DNA of 64,000 bases from Streptomyces sp. Je 1-332 (GTDB lineage Bacteria; Actinomycetota; Actinomycetes; Streptomycetales; Streptomycetaceae): assembly GCF_040730185.1 (NCBI RefSeq), contig NZ_CP160402.1, positions 2,170,001 through 2,234,000 of the forward strand, in the 5' to 3' direction. Positions 52,399 through 61,038 of the stretch are shown piece after piece. The first letter of the stretch is position 1. Each line of letters starts with the position of its first letter. The position numbers were made by a program, and so were the translations under genes. Under the pieces are notes generated by a model. The model did no database searches. It worked only from the letters and a program-made list of their open reading frames with translations, and was not told the DNA's origin.

Positions 52399-53253
52399 TC
52401 AAGCGCGCAGGAAGCGGATCGACGGGTGGGGTTCCGTGGTGTGTTGGGTTACCTCCGCTCGTACCCCGTACACCTTCGCGATCAGTTCCTCCGTGATCAC
52501 CTCTGATGGTGTGCCTGACGCGTGGGCCACTCCCTCTCGTAGGACCAGGATCTGGTCGCAGAACATGGCCGCCAGGTTCAGGTCGTGCAGGGCTATCACG
52601 CTGGTCAGGGGGAGGTTCGCCACCAGGGTCAGGAGGTCGAGTTGGTGGTGGATGTCCAGGTGGTTGGTCGGTTCGTCCAGGAGGAGTTCCTGGGGGGTCT
52701 GGGCCAACGCCCTTGCTATCTGGGCCCGTTGGCGTTCCCCGCCGGAAAGCGTGTGCCAGGACTGGGTGGCTCGGTCCGTCAGGCCCGTGCGCGTCAGGGC
52801 CTGACGTACCGCCTCCTCGTCCTCGGGGGTCGGCAGCGACCACGCCCTGCGGTGCGGGATGCGGCCCAGGCGTACGACCTCCTCCACCGACAGCTCGACC
52901 TGCGTGGTGGCGTCCTGGTCCACCACCGCCACCCTGCGTGCCACCGTGCGGCGGCCCGCGTCCCGCAGAGGCATGCCGTCCAGGGTGACCACCCCTGACG
53001 TCGGGGCCAGGACGCCCGCCAGGACGCGCAGGAGCGTTGACTTGCCCGAGCCGTTCGGGCCCAGCAGGCCGACCGTGGCTCCGGGCGGCGGGGCCAGGGT
53101 CACTCCGTCGATGATGAGCCGGCCGCCCGCCTCCCGGGTCACTCGGTCGGCTCGTAGGCCGGGTCCGGTGTGCGGGGTCCGGTCGTCCTCGGGGTACGGG
53201 CTCATGTCGCCCTTGGGGTGCCGGCTCATGTCGTCCTCGGTGTGCCGGCTCAT
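52399..53253 (-). CDS. ABC transporter ATPase of a cobalamin/corrinoid importer
   Basis: ATP-binding subunit (BtuD/FecE type) of 284 aa. Walker A GLLGPNGSGKST, Q-loop VAVVDQD, signature TLSGGERQRAQIARAL, Walker B ELLLDEPTNHLD and switch His in VIALHDLN. The first ~25 residues are three repeats of MSRHxxDD/MSxYPEDD, each with an ATG; the conserved domain starts at about LRADRVTREAGG. Start 53253 overlaps the permease stop (ATGA). The operon-first gene carries a cobalamin riboswitch, which argues for B12 uptake rather than iron. Confidence 0.92.
   Translation of the reverse strand: MSRHTEDDMSRHPKGDMSPYPEDDRTPHTGPGLRADRVTREAGGRLIIDGVTLAPPPGATVGLLGPNGSGKSTLLRVLAGVLAPTSGVVTLDGMPLRDAGRRTVARRVAVVDQDATTQVELSVEEVVRLGRIPHRRAWSLPTPEDEEAVRQALTRTGLTDRATQSWHTLSGGERQRAQIARALAQTPQELLLDEPTNHLDIHHQLDLLTLVANLPLTSVIALHDLNLAAMFCDQILVLREGVAHASGTPSEVITEELIAKVYGVRAEVTQHTTEPHPSIRFLRA
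53182..53253 (-). repeat. Triplicated 24-bp start region of the ATPase gene
   Basis: Three 24-bp units (starting ATGAGCCGGCAC, ATGAGCCGGCAC, ATGAGCCCGTAC) with starts at 53253, 53229 and 53205. Each contains an ATG and a preceding purine-rich GAGGACGAC or AAGGGCGAC. The permease 3' end (GAGGAAGACGAC) resembles the unit end. Confidence 0.85.
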
Positions 53254-54281
53254 GTCGTCTTCCTCGTGCGGTAGAGGACCAGGACGAACGCCGGGACTCC
53301 GATCAGGGACGTCACCACCCCGACGGGGACCTCCTGAGGGTCCAGGACCGTGCGGGCCAGCGTGTCCACCCACACCAGGAACACCGCGCCCGCGAGCGCC
53401 GTGACCGGGACCAGGCGTGCGTGCCCGGCGCCGACGAGGGCGCGGGCCGCGTGCGGCAGGACCAGGCCCACGAAGCCGATGGCTCCCGCGCTGCTGACCA
53501 GGACCGCCGTCAGCAGGGCCGTGGTGGACAGGAGGAGCAGCCGGACCCGCGCCACGTGGACGCCCAGCGTTGCCGCCGCGTCCTGGCCGAAGGCGAACGC
53601 GTCCAGGGTGCGGGCCTGCGTCAGGCAGACGGCGAGGGCCACGAAGAGCACCGCCGCGCACAGCGAGACGTCCGTCCAGCCCACTCCGCTCAGCGAACCG
53701 AGCAGCCAGAACAGGACACTTCGCGTCGTCTCCGCGTCGCCCGACGTCAGGATCACGAAGGAGGTGAGGGCGGAGAAGAGCTGCATCGCCGCCACGCCCG
53801 AGAGCACCACTCTGTCCGCGCTTGCGCCCAGGCTGTGGCTCAGCAGCAGGACCAGCGCGAACGAGACGACGGCCCCGGCGAAGGCGCCCGCCGATACCGA
53901 CACCACTCCCCCGCCGACCCCCAGGACGACGATCGCGACCGCGCCCGTGGACGCCCCCGAGGAGACGCCCAGCACGAAGGGGTCGGCGAGCGGGTTGCGC
54001 AGGAGGGACTGAAGGACCGTTCCGCAGACCGCGAGGCCCGCGCCGCAGACCGCGGCGAGGAGCGTGCGCGGCATGCGCAGGTTCCACACGATGCCGTCCC
54101 TGATGGGCGTGAGCCGCGCCTCTCCCCAGCCGAGGTGAGCCGCGACCGCCGACCACACGTCCGGTACGGAGATGTCGGCGGGGCCGATGGTGACGGCCAC
54201 CGCGACGGAGAGGGCGAGGGCGGCGAGGCCCGCCGTCCAGAGCAGGGCGCAACGTATGCCGCCCGGGGCGGCTTTCCTCAC
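53250..54281 (-). CDS. ABC importer permease (FecCD/BtuC family)
   Basis: A 343-aa membrane permease with about nine to ten helices. FecCD hallmarks: LRMPRTLLAAVCGAGLAVCGTVLQSLLRNPLADPFVLG, SSGASTGAVAIV, and AGAIGFVGLVLPHAARALVG (the ATPase-contact loop). It overlaps the ATPase gene by 4 bp and the binding-protein gene by 4 bp, so all three are coupled. By riboswitch context it likely transports B12 or another corrinoid. Confidence 0.94.
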   Translation of the reverse strand: MRKAAPGGIRCALLWTAGLAALALSVAVAVTIGPADISVPDVWSAVAAHLGWGEARLTPIRDGIVWNLRMPRTLLAAVCGAGLAVCGTVLQSLLRNPLADPFVLGVSSGASTGAVAIVVLGVGGGVVSVSAGAFAGAVVSFALVLLLSHSLGASADRVVLSGVAAMQLFSALTSFVILTSGDAETTRSVLFWLLGSLSGVGWTDVSLCAAVLFVALAVCLTQARTLDAFAFGQDAAATLGVHVARVRLLLLSTTALLTAVLVSSAGAIGFVGLVLPHAARALVGAGHARLVPVTALAGAVFLVWVDTLARTVLDPQEVPVGVVTSLIGVPAFVLVLYRTRKTT

Positions 54282-55330
54282 TTGGCGAGCCCGAACTCAC
54301 GCAAGGCGTCCGCGACTTGCTCCACTCCGTCCACCGTGCGGATCGTCGGGTTCATGGCCTGGCCGCTCAGCAGCACGTACCGCTTCTTCTTCACGGCGGT
54401 CAGGTTCTTGGTGACCGGGTTGGACTCCAGGAACTCGATCTTCTTCTTCGCGCTCTCGGCCGTCTGCGACTTGCGGGTGAGGTCGCCGATGACCAGGACG
54501 TCCGGGTCGCGGTCCGCCACCGTCTCCCAGTTGATCTGAGGCCACTCCTCGTGGGTGTCGTCGAAGACGTTCCGCACGCCGAGTTCCCGGGTGATGACGC
54601 CTGGTGCGCCGCAACAGCCCGCGATATAGGGCGAGTCGGAGTTGGCGAACCAGTAGAGGAGCGTCGTGTCGGACGCCTCGGCCTTCTTGATCGCCCCACT
54701 CGCCTTCGCCACCCGGCCCTTGAGGTCCGCGACCAGCCGTTCCCCTCGCTTCTCGACCCCGAACGCCCTTGCCAGGTCCCGGACTTCGCCGTACACCGTG
54801 TCCATGGTCAGCGTCTTGACGCGGCGGCCGTCGCCGTCGCCGCTGTTGTCCTTGCCTGCGCAGTCCGAGGGCGAGACGTAGGCGGGTACGCCGAGTTCGG
54901 CGAACTTGGCGCGGTCGGCGACGCCGCCCTTGCTGACCGTCGCCTGGAAGGAGGCGGTGACGAAGTCCGGTTCCTGGGCGAGGACCTTCTCGAAGGAGGG
55001 GTAGCTGTCGGCGAGCCGCTCGACCTTCGCGTTGTCCTGCTCCAGGCCCTTCAGAACCGGGTCGGTCCAGGTGCCGGTGCCCACCATGCGGTCCGCGAGG
55101 CCGAGCGAGAGCAGGATCTCCGTGGACCCCTGGTCGAGGGAGACCGCCCGCCGCGGCGGCGCCTTGATCTCCGCCTTCTTGCCGCAGGAGGTGAGAGTCA
55201 ACGGATAGCCGGCGGCCTTGTCGTCCGTGGTGGAGGTGGCCGTGGAGCCGCCTCCGCAGGAGGTCAGGGTGACGGCCAGGGCCGCGGCGAGGAGAACAGA
55301 CGTACGTACACGACGGGCTGTTGAGGACAC
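54278..55330 (-). CDS. ABC importer substrate-binding lipoprotein (BtuF-like)
   Basis: A 350-aa exported lipoprotein. The lipobox is AVTLTSCGGG after a basic N-terminus (SSTARRVRTSVLLAAALAV). Cluster-8 binding-protein motifs: RAVSLDQGSTEILLSLGLADRMVGTGTW and DPDVLVIGDL. It is the first gene of a three-gene operon behind a cobalamin riboswitch. The role as a B12/corrinoid-binding protein is inferred from the riboswitch; the family also includes siderophore binders. Confidence 0.92.
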   Translation of the reverse strand: MSSTARRVRTSVLLAAALAVTLTSCGGGSTATSTTDDKAAGYPLTLTSCGKKAEIKAPPRRAVSLDQGSTEILLSLGLADRMVGTGTWTDPVLKGLEQDNAKVERLADSYPSFEKVLAQEPDFVTASFQATVSKGGVADRAKFAELGVPAYVSPSDCAGKDNSGDGDGRRVKTLTMDTVYGEVRDLARAFGVEKRGERLVADLKGRVAKASGAIKKAEASDTTLLYWFANSDSPYIAGCCGAPGVITRELGVRNVFDDTHEEWPQINWETVADRDPDVLVIGDLTRKSQTAESAKKKIEFLESNPVTKNLTAVKKKRYVLLSGQAMNPTIRTVDGVEQVADALREFGLAK

Positions 55331-55404
55331 GAGATCCCTTGAGTCTCACGGCTCATACGCGGAGCCTGGCCTGCTTCGTCACCTCCGCCGCCCGGTGTGC
55401 GGGC

Positions 55405-55565
55405 GAAGGTGCCAGCAGGTCTTCGGACTCGGGGATCGGCCGGACGGGGCGCCTTCCCAGGCGTCCGTGGACGCCCAGTGGCCGTGGCCCCGCCCGTTCC
55501 CCCTCACCGCTGCGCGTCAGTTCCGGATTCGCACCGGATTCCCTGGCCCTGGTGTGGGTTGACTG
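55405..55565 (-). promoter_or_regulatory. Cobalamin riboswitch
   Basis: On the minus strand in order: AGGGAATCCGGTGCGAATCC, ACTGACGCGCAGCGGTGAG (55505-55522), GGCCACTGGG (55474-55483), GGGAAGGCG (55451-55459), and the B12 box GAGTCCGAAGACCTGCTGGC (55413-55432). These are the conserved cores of the AdoCbl aptamer. It lies 75 nt from the binding-protein start and should shut the importer when cobalamin is abundant. Confidence 0.95.
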
Positions 55566-55614
55566 GCGCTCGCAAGCTATCACGCGAGGTCAGGACGGCT
55601 GCCGTCCCGCCAGG

Positions 55615-56112
55615 TCAGGCCGCCGTCCCGGGCCTCGGCGAGCCGCGGTAGGTGCCGAAGGACCACTTGTTGCCCTCGGGGTCGGCGATCGCGAACTCCC
55701 TGCTGCCGTACGGCTGGTCCTCGATCTCACGGATGATCTCGACCCCCGCCGCGGTGAGCCGCTGGTAGAGGTCGTCGACGTGGTCGGTGACGACGTACGC
55801 GCCGAAGGTGCCGGGCTTCAGGCACCACTCCTGGGACTTCTCGTCGTACGAGCCGAGCATGATCGCGCCGCCCTCGGGCCAGTCGAGCTCGGCGTGGGCC
55901 ACGCGGTCGCCGTCCTCGTATACGGCGGTGCGCAGGAAGCCGACCGTGCCGACCAGGAAGTCGATCAGCGCGGGAGCGTCGTGCGCCTGGAGGGTCGGCC
56001 AGACGCTGGGAGCGCGCCCGGCGGACGCGGGAGCAGTTGCGGGAGCAGTTGCGGGAGTTGCGGGAGCAGTTGCGGACTGTGGCTGCTGGTTCTGCTTCTC
56101 TGTGGTGTCCAT
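55615..56112 (-). CDS. VOC-family (glyoxalase-like) protein
   Basis: A 165-aa protein. The N-terminal ~32 residues are Ala/Pro/Thr repeats; the VOC domain covers about 35-160: APALIDFLVGTVGFLRTAVYEDGDRVAHAELDW and YVVTDHVDDLYQRLTAAGVEIIREIEDQPYGSREFAIADPEGNKW. The C-terminal E in DPEGN and H residues are metal ligand candidates. It is 5 bp downstream of the AraC-type regulator and cotranscribed with it. Substrate unknown. ATG 56112 is chosen over the longer open frame. Confidence 0.88.
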   Translation of the reverse strand: MDTTEKQNQQPQSATAPATPATAPATAPASAGRAPSVWPTLQAHDAPALIDFLVGTVGFLRTAVYEDGDRVAHAELDWPEGGAIMLGSYDEKSQEWCLKPGTFGAYVVTDHVDDLYQRLTAAGVEIIREIEDQPYGSREFAIADPEGNKWSFGTYRGSPRPGTAA

Positions 56113-56117
56113 GGGTC

Positions 56118-56984
56118 CTACTCTTCGCCTCCACCATGGCTCCCGGCTTGGATATTCCGGCACTCCTCGGCCAGCCAGCCGCTGGGGCTCACCCCGGTGT
56201 ACTGCTGGAAGTCCCGTACCAGGTGGGAGTGGTCGTAGTAACCGCAGTCCGCTGCGACACGGGCCAGGTCGGGGGCGCCGCCCGTCGCGACCGGGCGTAC
56301 GACGGCGTCGCGTGCGCGCTGGAAGCGCATCAGGCGGCCCGCCTGCTTGGGGCTCAGGCCCGTCTCGGCGCGGAAGAGCGTGGTGAGGCGGCGTTCGCTG
56401 AGCGCGACATGCCGGGAGAGGCCGCGCAGGGTGCCGACGCCGCGATGCCGGGCGAGACAGGCCCACGCCTCCGCGACCTCGGGGCGTACGGAGCCGCCGG
56501 ACGCGTCGGTGGCCGCGCGCTGCCTCAAGTAGCCGGACAGGGAGGCGAACCGCTCGTCCCAGCTGCCCTGCTCGCACAGCAGCTCCCGTACGTCGGTGGC
56601 GCGGCGCCCCATCACCTCCGCGCCCGGCGTCACCAGCTCGCCGGCCAGTTCCGCGGCAGGTACGCCGAGCAGGGCGCGGGCGGCGAGCGGGTGCACGGCG
56701 AGCTGGATGCCCGCCTCGTGCTCGGGACGTACGACGTACGCCGGGGACTGGTGCAGGCCGCCGACGACGATGTCCGTTCGGAGGGCGTCGCGGGTGCCGG
56801 CCTGCTCGGGGGTGGCGCCGGTGACGACGGGGCCGTCCAGCGAGAAGATCAGCGTCAGGTACGGGGACGGCAGGCCGCGGTGCAGGCCGGGCAGCTCGCC
56901 CCGCGTGCGGTAGCCGACGGCGGACACCACCATGCCGTCGAGGTGCGGGGCGGCCCGGACGAACTCCCGGGAGACGCTCTCCAT
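56118..56984 (-). CDS. AraC-family transcriptional regulator
   Basis: A 288-aa regulator with a C-terminal AraC HTH pair: SRHVALSERRLTTLFRAETGLSPKQAGRLMRFQRA and DLARVAADCGYYDHSHLVRDFQQYTGVSPSGW. The N-terminal ~150 residues resemble the DUF6597-type ligand-binding domain. ATG 56984 (MESVSREFV) is preferred; an in-frame codon at 57041 gives a 19-residue extension without a ribosome site. Forms an operon with the VOC gene, which is the probable regulon target. Confidence 0.88.
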   Translation of the reverse strand: MESVSREFVRAAPHLDGMVVSAVGYRTRGELPGLHRGLPSPYLTLIFSLDGPVVTGATPEQAGTRDALRTDIVVGGLHQSPAYVVRPEHEAGIQLAVHPLAARALLGVPAAELAGELVTPGAEVMGRRATDVRELLCEQGSWDERFASLSGYLRQRAATDASGGSVRPEVAEAWACLARHRGVGTLRGLSRHVALSERRLTTLFRAETGLSPKQAGRLMRFQRARDAVVRPVATGGAPDLARVAADCGYYDHSHLVRDFQQYTGVSPSGWLAEECRNIQAGSHGGGEE

Positions 56985-57179
56985 GCCTCCCAGTATGCGA
57001 TGGGCCTCGCTCCGAGGCAGGCCCGAGAGCCTGCCGGGCATCCGACTCGGCTACCCGCGCACGGGCATCCCATGCCCGTTGCCCCCAGTGATGCCGATCA
57101 TGGGAATCCGCCGCCTGACCTCATACGATGACCCGCCGCTCCGGACGGGGCGCAGACCGCTCTCAGGGGGCACGGAACC

Positions 57180-58322
57180 ATGGCAGTAAAGGCAAAGGGC
57201 AAGCTGGCCGTCATCGGCACGGCGGGCGCGCTCACCGCGGCCGTACTCGCGGGTACGGCGCTGTGGCCGAGCGCGGACGCGACGGCGGCGGACTCCTCCG
57301 CGACGTCGGCCAAGACCGCGGCCAAGGCATCGGCCGAGCTGAAGCACTGGCCGAAGCCGGTCGCGAAGAAGCTGGGCAAGGTCATCGCGAAGAACGAGGA
57401 CAAGGGCGCGTACGCCGTCTTCGACGCGGACAACACGACGTACCGCAACGACCTGGAGGAGTCCCTCCTGCCCTTCCTGGAGATGAAGGGGGTGCTGACC
57501 CGCAAGTCGATGGACCCGTCGCTGAAGATCATCCCCTTCAAGGACACGGCGAAGCACAAGGAGAGCCTCTACAGCTACTACAACCGGCTGTGCGAGGTCG
57601 ACGACCAGGTCTGCTACCCGTGGGCCGCGCAGATCTTCTCCGGCTTCACGCTGAAGGAGCTCAAGGGGTACGTCGACGAACTCCTCGCCCACGACAAGCC
57701 GATCCCCGCCGAGTACTACGAGGACGGGAAGCTGACGAAGACCGAGGTCAAGACGCCCGAGTTCTTCACCGGCATGCAGGAGCTCCACAAGTCGCTGCGG
57801 AAGCACGGCATCGAGGTCTACGTCGTCAGCGCGGCCAGCGAGGACCTCGTCCGCATGGTTCTCTCCGACCCCAAGTACGGCTATGACGTGAAGCCCGAGA
57901 ACGTCATCGGCGTCGGCCTGCAGCTCAAGGACCGCAAGACCGGCGAGGTCACCAGCTCCCGCAAGGAGATCGCGGAGGGCCGCTTCGACGAGAAGAAGCT
58001 TGCCGGGCGTGAGCTGACACCAAAGCTGTGGGCGCCGATGACCTGGTACCAGGGCAAGCCCGCGGCCATCAGCACGTACATCGACGCGTGGAAGAAGCCC
58101 GTTCTGGTGGCGGGCGACACCCCGAAGAGCGACGGTCCGATGCTGTTCCACTCGGCGGACGTGAAGCACGGCGGGGCGCGGGTGTGGGTCAACCGCAAGG
58201 ACGACTACATGAAGGAACTCGACGGGATGAAGCGCGAGAACGCCGACCGGCAGCGGGAGCTCGGCCAGAAGGTCACCGCGGACAAGCGGTGGCTGACGGT
58301 GGTCCCGGACGAGATCCGCTAG
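57180..58322 (+). CDS. Secreted HAD-superfamily phosphatase
   Basis: A 380-aa exported protein. The N-terminal signal (LAVIGTAGALTAAVLAGTALW) precedes the HAD nucleophile motif AVFDADNTTYRNDLEES (DxDxT as DADNT). Later motifs: VYVVSAASEDLVRMV with Ser and LVAGDTPKSDGPML with the acidic DxxxD pair. It resembles phosphoserine-phosphatase-like exported phosphatases of Streptomyces. Natural substrate unknown. It diverges from the AraC regulator over a 195-bp region. Confidence 0.88.
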   Translation: MAVKAKGKLAVIGTAGALTAAVLAGTALWPSADATAADSSATSAKTAAKASAELKHWPKPVAKKLGKVIAKNEDKGAYAVFDADNTTYRNDLEESLLPFLEMKGVLTRKSMDPSLKIIPFKDTAKHKESLYSYYNRLCEVDDQVCYPWAAQIFSGFTLKELKGYVDELLAHDKPIPAEYYEDGKLTKTEVKTPEFFTGMQELHKSLRKHGIEVYVVSAASEDLVRMVLSDPKYGYDVKPENVIGVGLQLKDRKTGEVTSSRKEIAEGRFDEKKLAGRELTPKLWAPMTWYQGKPAAISTYIDAWKKPVLVAGDTPKSDGPMLFHSADVKHGGARVWVNRKDDYMKELDGMKRENADRQRELGQKVTADKRWLTVVPDEIR

Positions 58323-58533
58323 CCGGTCCCAGTGGCCGCGTCGACCAGGCCCGAGGAGATCGCCTCGGTCAGTGCCGCGTGGTCCCGGGCGTTCCGCGCG
58401 GCGTAGCGCAGCGCGAAGTCCGCGATCGCCCGGTCGAACGTGTCGGAGCCGCCCAGGTAGGCGGCTATGGCCACGCGGTCGCCGGAGCGGGCGTACGGTC
58501 CTGGCGGGAGGTACTCCTCCAGGACCGAGCGGC
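58319..58533 (-). pseudogene. Remnant of a DUF2252 gene
   Basis: On the minus strand the frame reads RSVLEEYLPPGPY joined directly to ARSGDRVAIAAYLGGSDTF and then DRAIADFALRYAARNARDHAALTEAI. Both parts are the near-C-terminal DUF2252 segments, which in intact proteins (about 430-460 aa) are separated by over 100 residues. So at least an internal deletion and loss of the N-terminal ~300 residues have occurred. The open frame continues 27 codons upstream into the 3' end of the hydrolase gene. Shares its 3' end with the HAD gene stop. Confidence 0.85.
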
Positions 58534-58545
58534 CCGCCTGGGGCC

Positions 58546-59466
58546 TCAGCTTCCGCCCGCGACCGCCCACGCCGCCACCCTCTTGGCCAGCGCACCGCCC
58601 GCCCGCGTCCACACGAAGTGGTCGAGGCGGGCGCCCGCTTCCCGCACGGAGTACCGCAGGCGGGTGACACGGGCCGCGGGCACCTTGCCGACGAGGTGGT
58701 CGAGGGCGGCCGCCGGGGCCCAGGTGTCGCCCTCTACGGAGACCGCGAGGACGGGCAGGGCGAGGGTGCGCAGGGCCGCCTCGTAGTCGTGCGGGGAGCC
58801 GGGGGACGAGTAGCGGCCCGTACGGCCCTGGCGCGCCCAGTCCCGCATGACTCCCTTGGGCTGGTTGCCGCCGAAGCCGAGCCGGGTGCCGGGCCAGCGG
58901 CCGAGCAGCGTCGACGTGGCCGCGGCGAAGAGCTCGCCGATGAGCAACAGGGGCCCGCGCAGGGGGCCGTACGCTCGGTACCAGACGGAGCCGGAGGCGA
59001 CGAGGACGACGCCGTCGACGCCGGGCCCGATCGGCAACGAGGCGTGTACGAGCCCGAGTTGACCGCCCATGCTGTGGCCGAGGAGGTACAGCGGGGAGTT
59101 CGGGCCCAGTTCGGCGCGTATCGCCTCGACGACGGCGACGAGGTCCTCCTCCACGATCGTGCGGTAGCCGTGGTCGACGGCGTCCGCGTCCCGCACCCGG
59201 GGAGTGCTCTCCCCTTGCCCCCGCATGTCCACGGTCAGGGCGGTGAGGCCCTCGGCGTGCAACTGGCGTGCGAACGCGCGGTAGTAGCGGGCGGGGGTGC
59301 CCATGGCGGGAAGGATCAGGACGGCCGGCGCGGGCCGGGGCGAGGCCTCGCTCCCCCTCATACCGCGGACGGGAAACCGTGCCCCGTCCGGGAGTTGGGC
59401 GGTGACGAGCAGCGGCAGCTCGTCCGCGGGCTCCTGCTGGGCGGGGGTGGATTCCGGCTGGGTCAT
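58546..59466 (-). CDS. Alpha/beta hydrolase (serine aminopeptidase-like)
   Basis: A 306-aa alpha/beta hydrolase. LILPAMGTPARYYRAFARQLHAEGLTALTVDMRGQGES is typical of the serine aminopeptidase S33/lysophospholipase group. Nucleophile elbow LLGHSMGGQLGLVHA; acid in LAVSVEGDTWAP; His in LDHFVWTR. ATG 59466 (MTQPEST) is preferred over an in-frame ATG at 59514. It lies just upstream of the DUF2252 remnant. Substrate unknown. Confidence 0.88.
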   Translation of the reverse strand: MTQPESTPAQQEPADELPLLVTAQLPDGARFPVRGMRGSEASPRPAPAVLILPAMGTPARYYRAFARQLHAEGLTALTVDMRGQGESTPRVRDADAVDHGYRTIVEEDLVAVVEAIRAELGPNSPLYLLGHSMGGQLGLVHASLPIGPGVDGVVLVASGSVWYRAYGPLRGPLLLIGELFAAATSTLLGRWPGTRLGFGGNQPKGVMRDWARQGRTGRYSSPGSPHDYEAALRTLALPVLAVSVEGDTWAPAAALDHLVGKVPAARVTRLRYSVREAGARLDHFVWTRAGGALAKRVAAWAVAGGS

Positions 59467-59542
59467 GCGCCCAGCATGAAGGACACGTACGGGCAGAGGC
59501 CGCTGGGCCCCCACCCGTACGCGTGCGCGTTCGCGCGACGGC

Positions 59543-59854
59543 TCAGCGGCTGTACCGCATCAGGGCGCGCACCATGTGGCAGGTGATGTCGGTCGGCGGG
59601 TGGATTCCCACGTCCTCCGCCATGCTCCGGATCCTGGTGTTGTTGGCTTGGTTCGGCAGATAGACGCCCGAGTCGAGCAGGGCTATCGCCAGGCGCATGG
59701 CCTTCAGGCGCCGGTTGTGCGTGATGTACCACTCCCGCGGCCGGCCGGCCGGGAGCGGTCGCTTCTCCAGTGGTGCGTACGTCAGGTCGATCAACACGGG
59801 CCGGGAAGCCTTGCTCTTCGACGTAGATGTGAGTGCGGCAGCGGGCACAGGCAT
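59543..59854 (-). CDS. Small hypothetical protein
   Basis: A 103-aa basic protein with no recognised domain. The centre reads LEKRPLPAGRPREWYITHNRRLKAMRLAIALLDSGVY, and NNTRIRSMAEDVGIHPPTDITCHMVRALM suggests a small HTH-like helical fold, but this is weak. The reading frame has good G/C third-position bias and an AGGATGCC upstream of the ATG. The neighbours are the hydrolase downstream and the arsC-like gene, which diverges. Confidence 0.6.
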   Translation of the reverse strand: MPVPAAALTSTSKSKASRPVLIDLTYAPLEKRPLPAGRPREWYITHNRRLKAMRLAIALLDSGVYLPNQANNTRIRSMAEDVGIHPPTDITCHMVRALMRYSR

Positions 59855-59991
59855 CCTCCTGTCGCGATCAGGAACCCCCGTCGGGAACCCTCGAACATTG
59901 CTTCAATTCTACCGCCGGGCACTGACAATCGCCGCTGGCCAGAGGGCCTTTGGCGGGGTGTGGTGGGTGGGGCGCGGGTAGCGTGTGGGGT

Positions 59992-60381
59992 ATGGAGATC
60001 TGGATCAACCCCGCCTGTTCCAAGTGTCGTGGCGCGCTCACGTTGCTCGATGCGGAGGGCGCCGACTACACCGTTCGGCGTTACCTCGACGACGTTCCCA
60101 CCGAGGACGAGATCCGGGCCGTCCTGGAGCGGCTCGGGCTTGAGCCGTGGGACGTCACCCGCACCCAGGAGGACGCCGCCAAGGAGCTGGGGCTCAAGGA
60201 CCGCGAGGCCTGGCCGCGGGACGCCTCCGGTCGTGACCGCTGGATCGCCGCGCTCGCCCAGCACCCCAAGCTCATCCAGCGGCCCATCATCACCGCCGAC
60301 GACGGCACCGCCGTGGTGGGGCGCACCGAGGAGGCCGTGCGGGACGCGATGGCTCGGGAGGCGCCGGGTGCGGCGCAGTAG
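59992..60381 (+). CDS. ArsC-like thioredoxin-fold protein
   Basis: A 129-aa ArsC/Spx family protein. Active-site region INPACSKCRGALTLL has a CxxC pair, and VRRYLDDVPTEDEIRAVL with LIQRPIITADDGTAVVGR are family hallmarks (the RP loop). Glutaredoxin-dependent arsenate reductase or an Spx-like regulator are both possible; no ars operon is near, so arsenate resistance is uncertain. ATG 59992. Confidence 0.88.
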   Translation: MEIWINPACSKCRGALTLLDAEGADYTVRRYLDDVPTEDEIRAVLERLGLEPWDVTRTQEDAAKELGLKDREAWPRDASGRDRWIAALAQHPKLIQRPIITADDGTAVVGRTEEAVRDAMAREAPGAAQ

Positions 60382-60522
60382 GTGCGTGGTGCGGTAGGCG
60401 CAGTAGGTGCGGTAGCCGCAGTAGATGACTGGCGAACGATGGGCTGTCTCCGGCAAAACGTTACATATGCCTCCATAGCGTTGGGCACTCCACATTGCTG
60501 CCGGCCGTAATGGAGTGCCCCC

Positions 60523-60993
60523 GTGCGGAACCTGATGTCCGGAGGCGTGTACGGCACCATCCTCGCCAGTGCGCTCGTCGCGGCGCTGCACTCGGAGCAG
60601 CAGGCCTACACGCCCTACTACGACGCCGCCTGGATCATGGTGACCGCGGGCACGGCCGCTCTCGCGCACGGATACGCGCACCACATGTCCACCTACCGGC
60701 CGGGTTCCGGCCTGCACCGGTGGCGGCAGCTGGCCTGGGAGCTCATGGACGAGTGGCCGGTGATCGTCGCCTGCTGGCCCACCGTGGGGCTGCTCGTCCT
60801 CGCCGGGGTCCTCGGCTGGCCCGAAGCGCCCGTCACCTACTCCGCGCTCCTGCTGAACGCTGCGCTCCTCCTCGGCTGGGGCACCTTCGCCGCACTCCGG
60901 GCGGGCTACCGGCGGCGCTCGGCCCTGCTGCTCGGCATGGCGGACGCGGCGATCGGGCTGCTCATCGCGGCCGCCAACGCCGTCATCAAGTGA
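60523..60993 (+). CDS. Small integral membrane protein
   Basis: A 156-aa protein with four hydrophobic segments (MSGGVYGTILASALVAAL; AAWIMVTAGTAALAHGYAHHM; PTVGLLVLAGVLGW; LLLNAALLLGWGTFAALRAGY; MADAAIGLLIAAANAVIK). His-rich loop GYAHHMSTYRPGSGLHRW. GTG start. Widely found in Streptomyces before glnII; function unknown. Ends 171 bp before glnII. Confidence 0.75.
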   Translation: MRNLMSGGVYGTILASALVAALHSEQQAYTPYYDAAWIMVTAGTAALAHGYAHHMSTYRPGSGLHRWRQLAWELMDEWPVIVACWPTVGLLVLAGVLGWPEAPVTYSALLLNAALLLGWGTFAALRAGYRRRSALLLGMADAAIGLLIAAANAVIK

Positions 60994-61038
60994 GGCGGGA
61001 CGGCGAGCGGATCGTGAAGTGGGCCACATGCACCGCTG

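Noticed and set aside
52399..54300. One long minus-strand frame covering both the ATPase and permease genes
   Set aside because: Only the part from 53253 encodes an ABC ATPase; the rest is an out-of-frame reading of the permease.
55405..55565. Siderophore uptake control (e.g., DmdR iron box) for the ABC importer
   Set aside because: No iron-box-like palindrome stands out, whereas the cobalamin aptamer segments are all present and in order.
60378..60430. GCAGTAGGTGCGGTAG-like degenerate repeats after the arsC-like gene
   Set aside because: Short, imperfect and with no palindrome or spacing like a CRISPR or operator; it looks like simple sequence drift.
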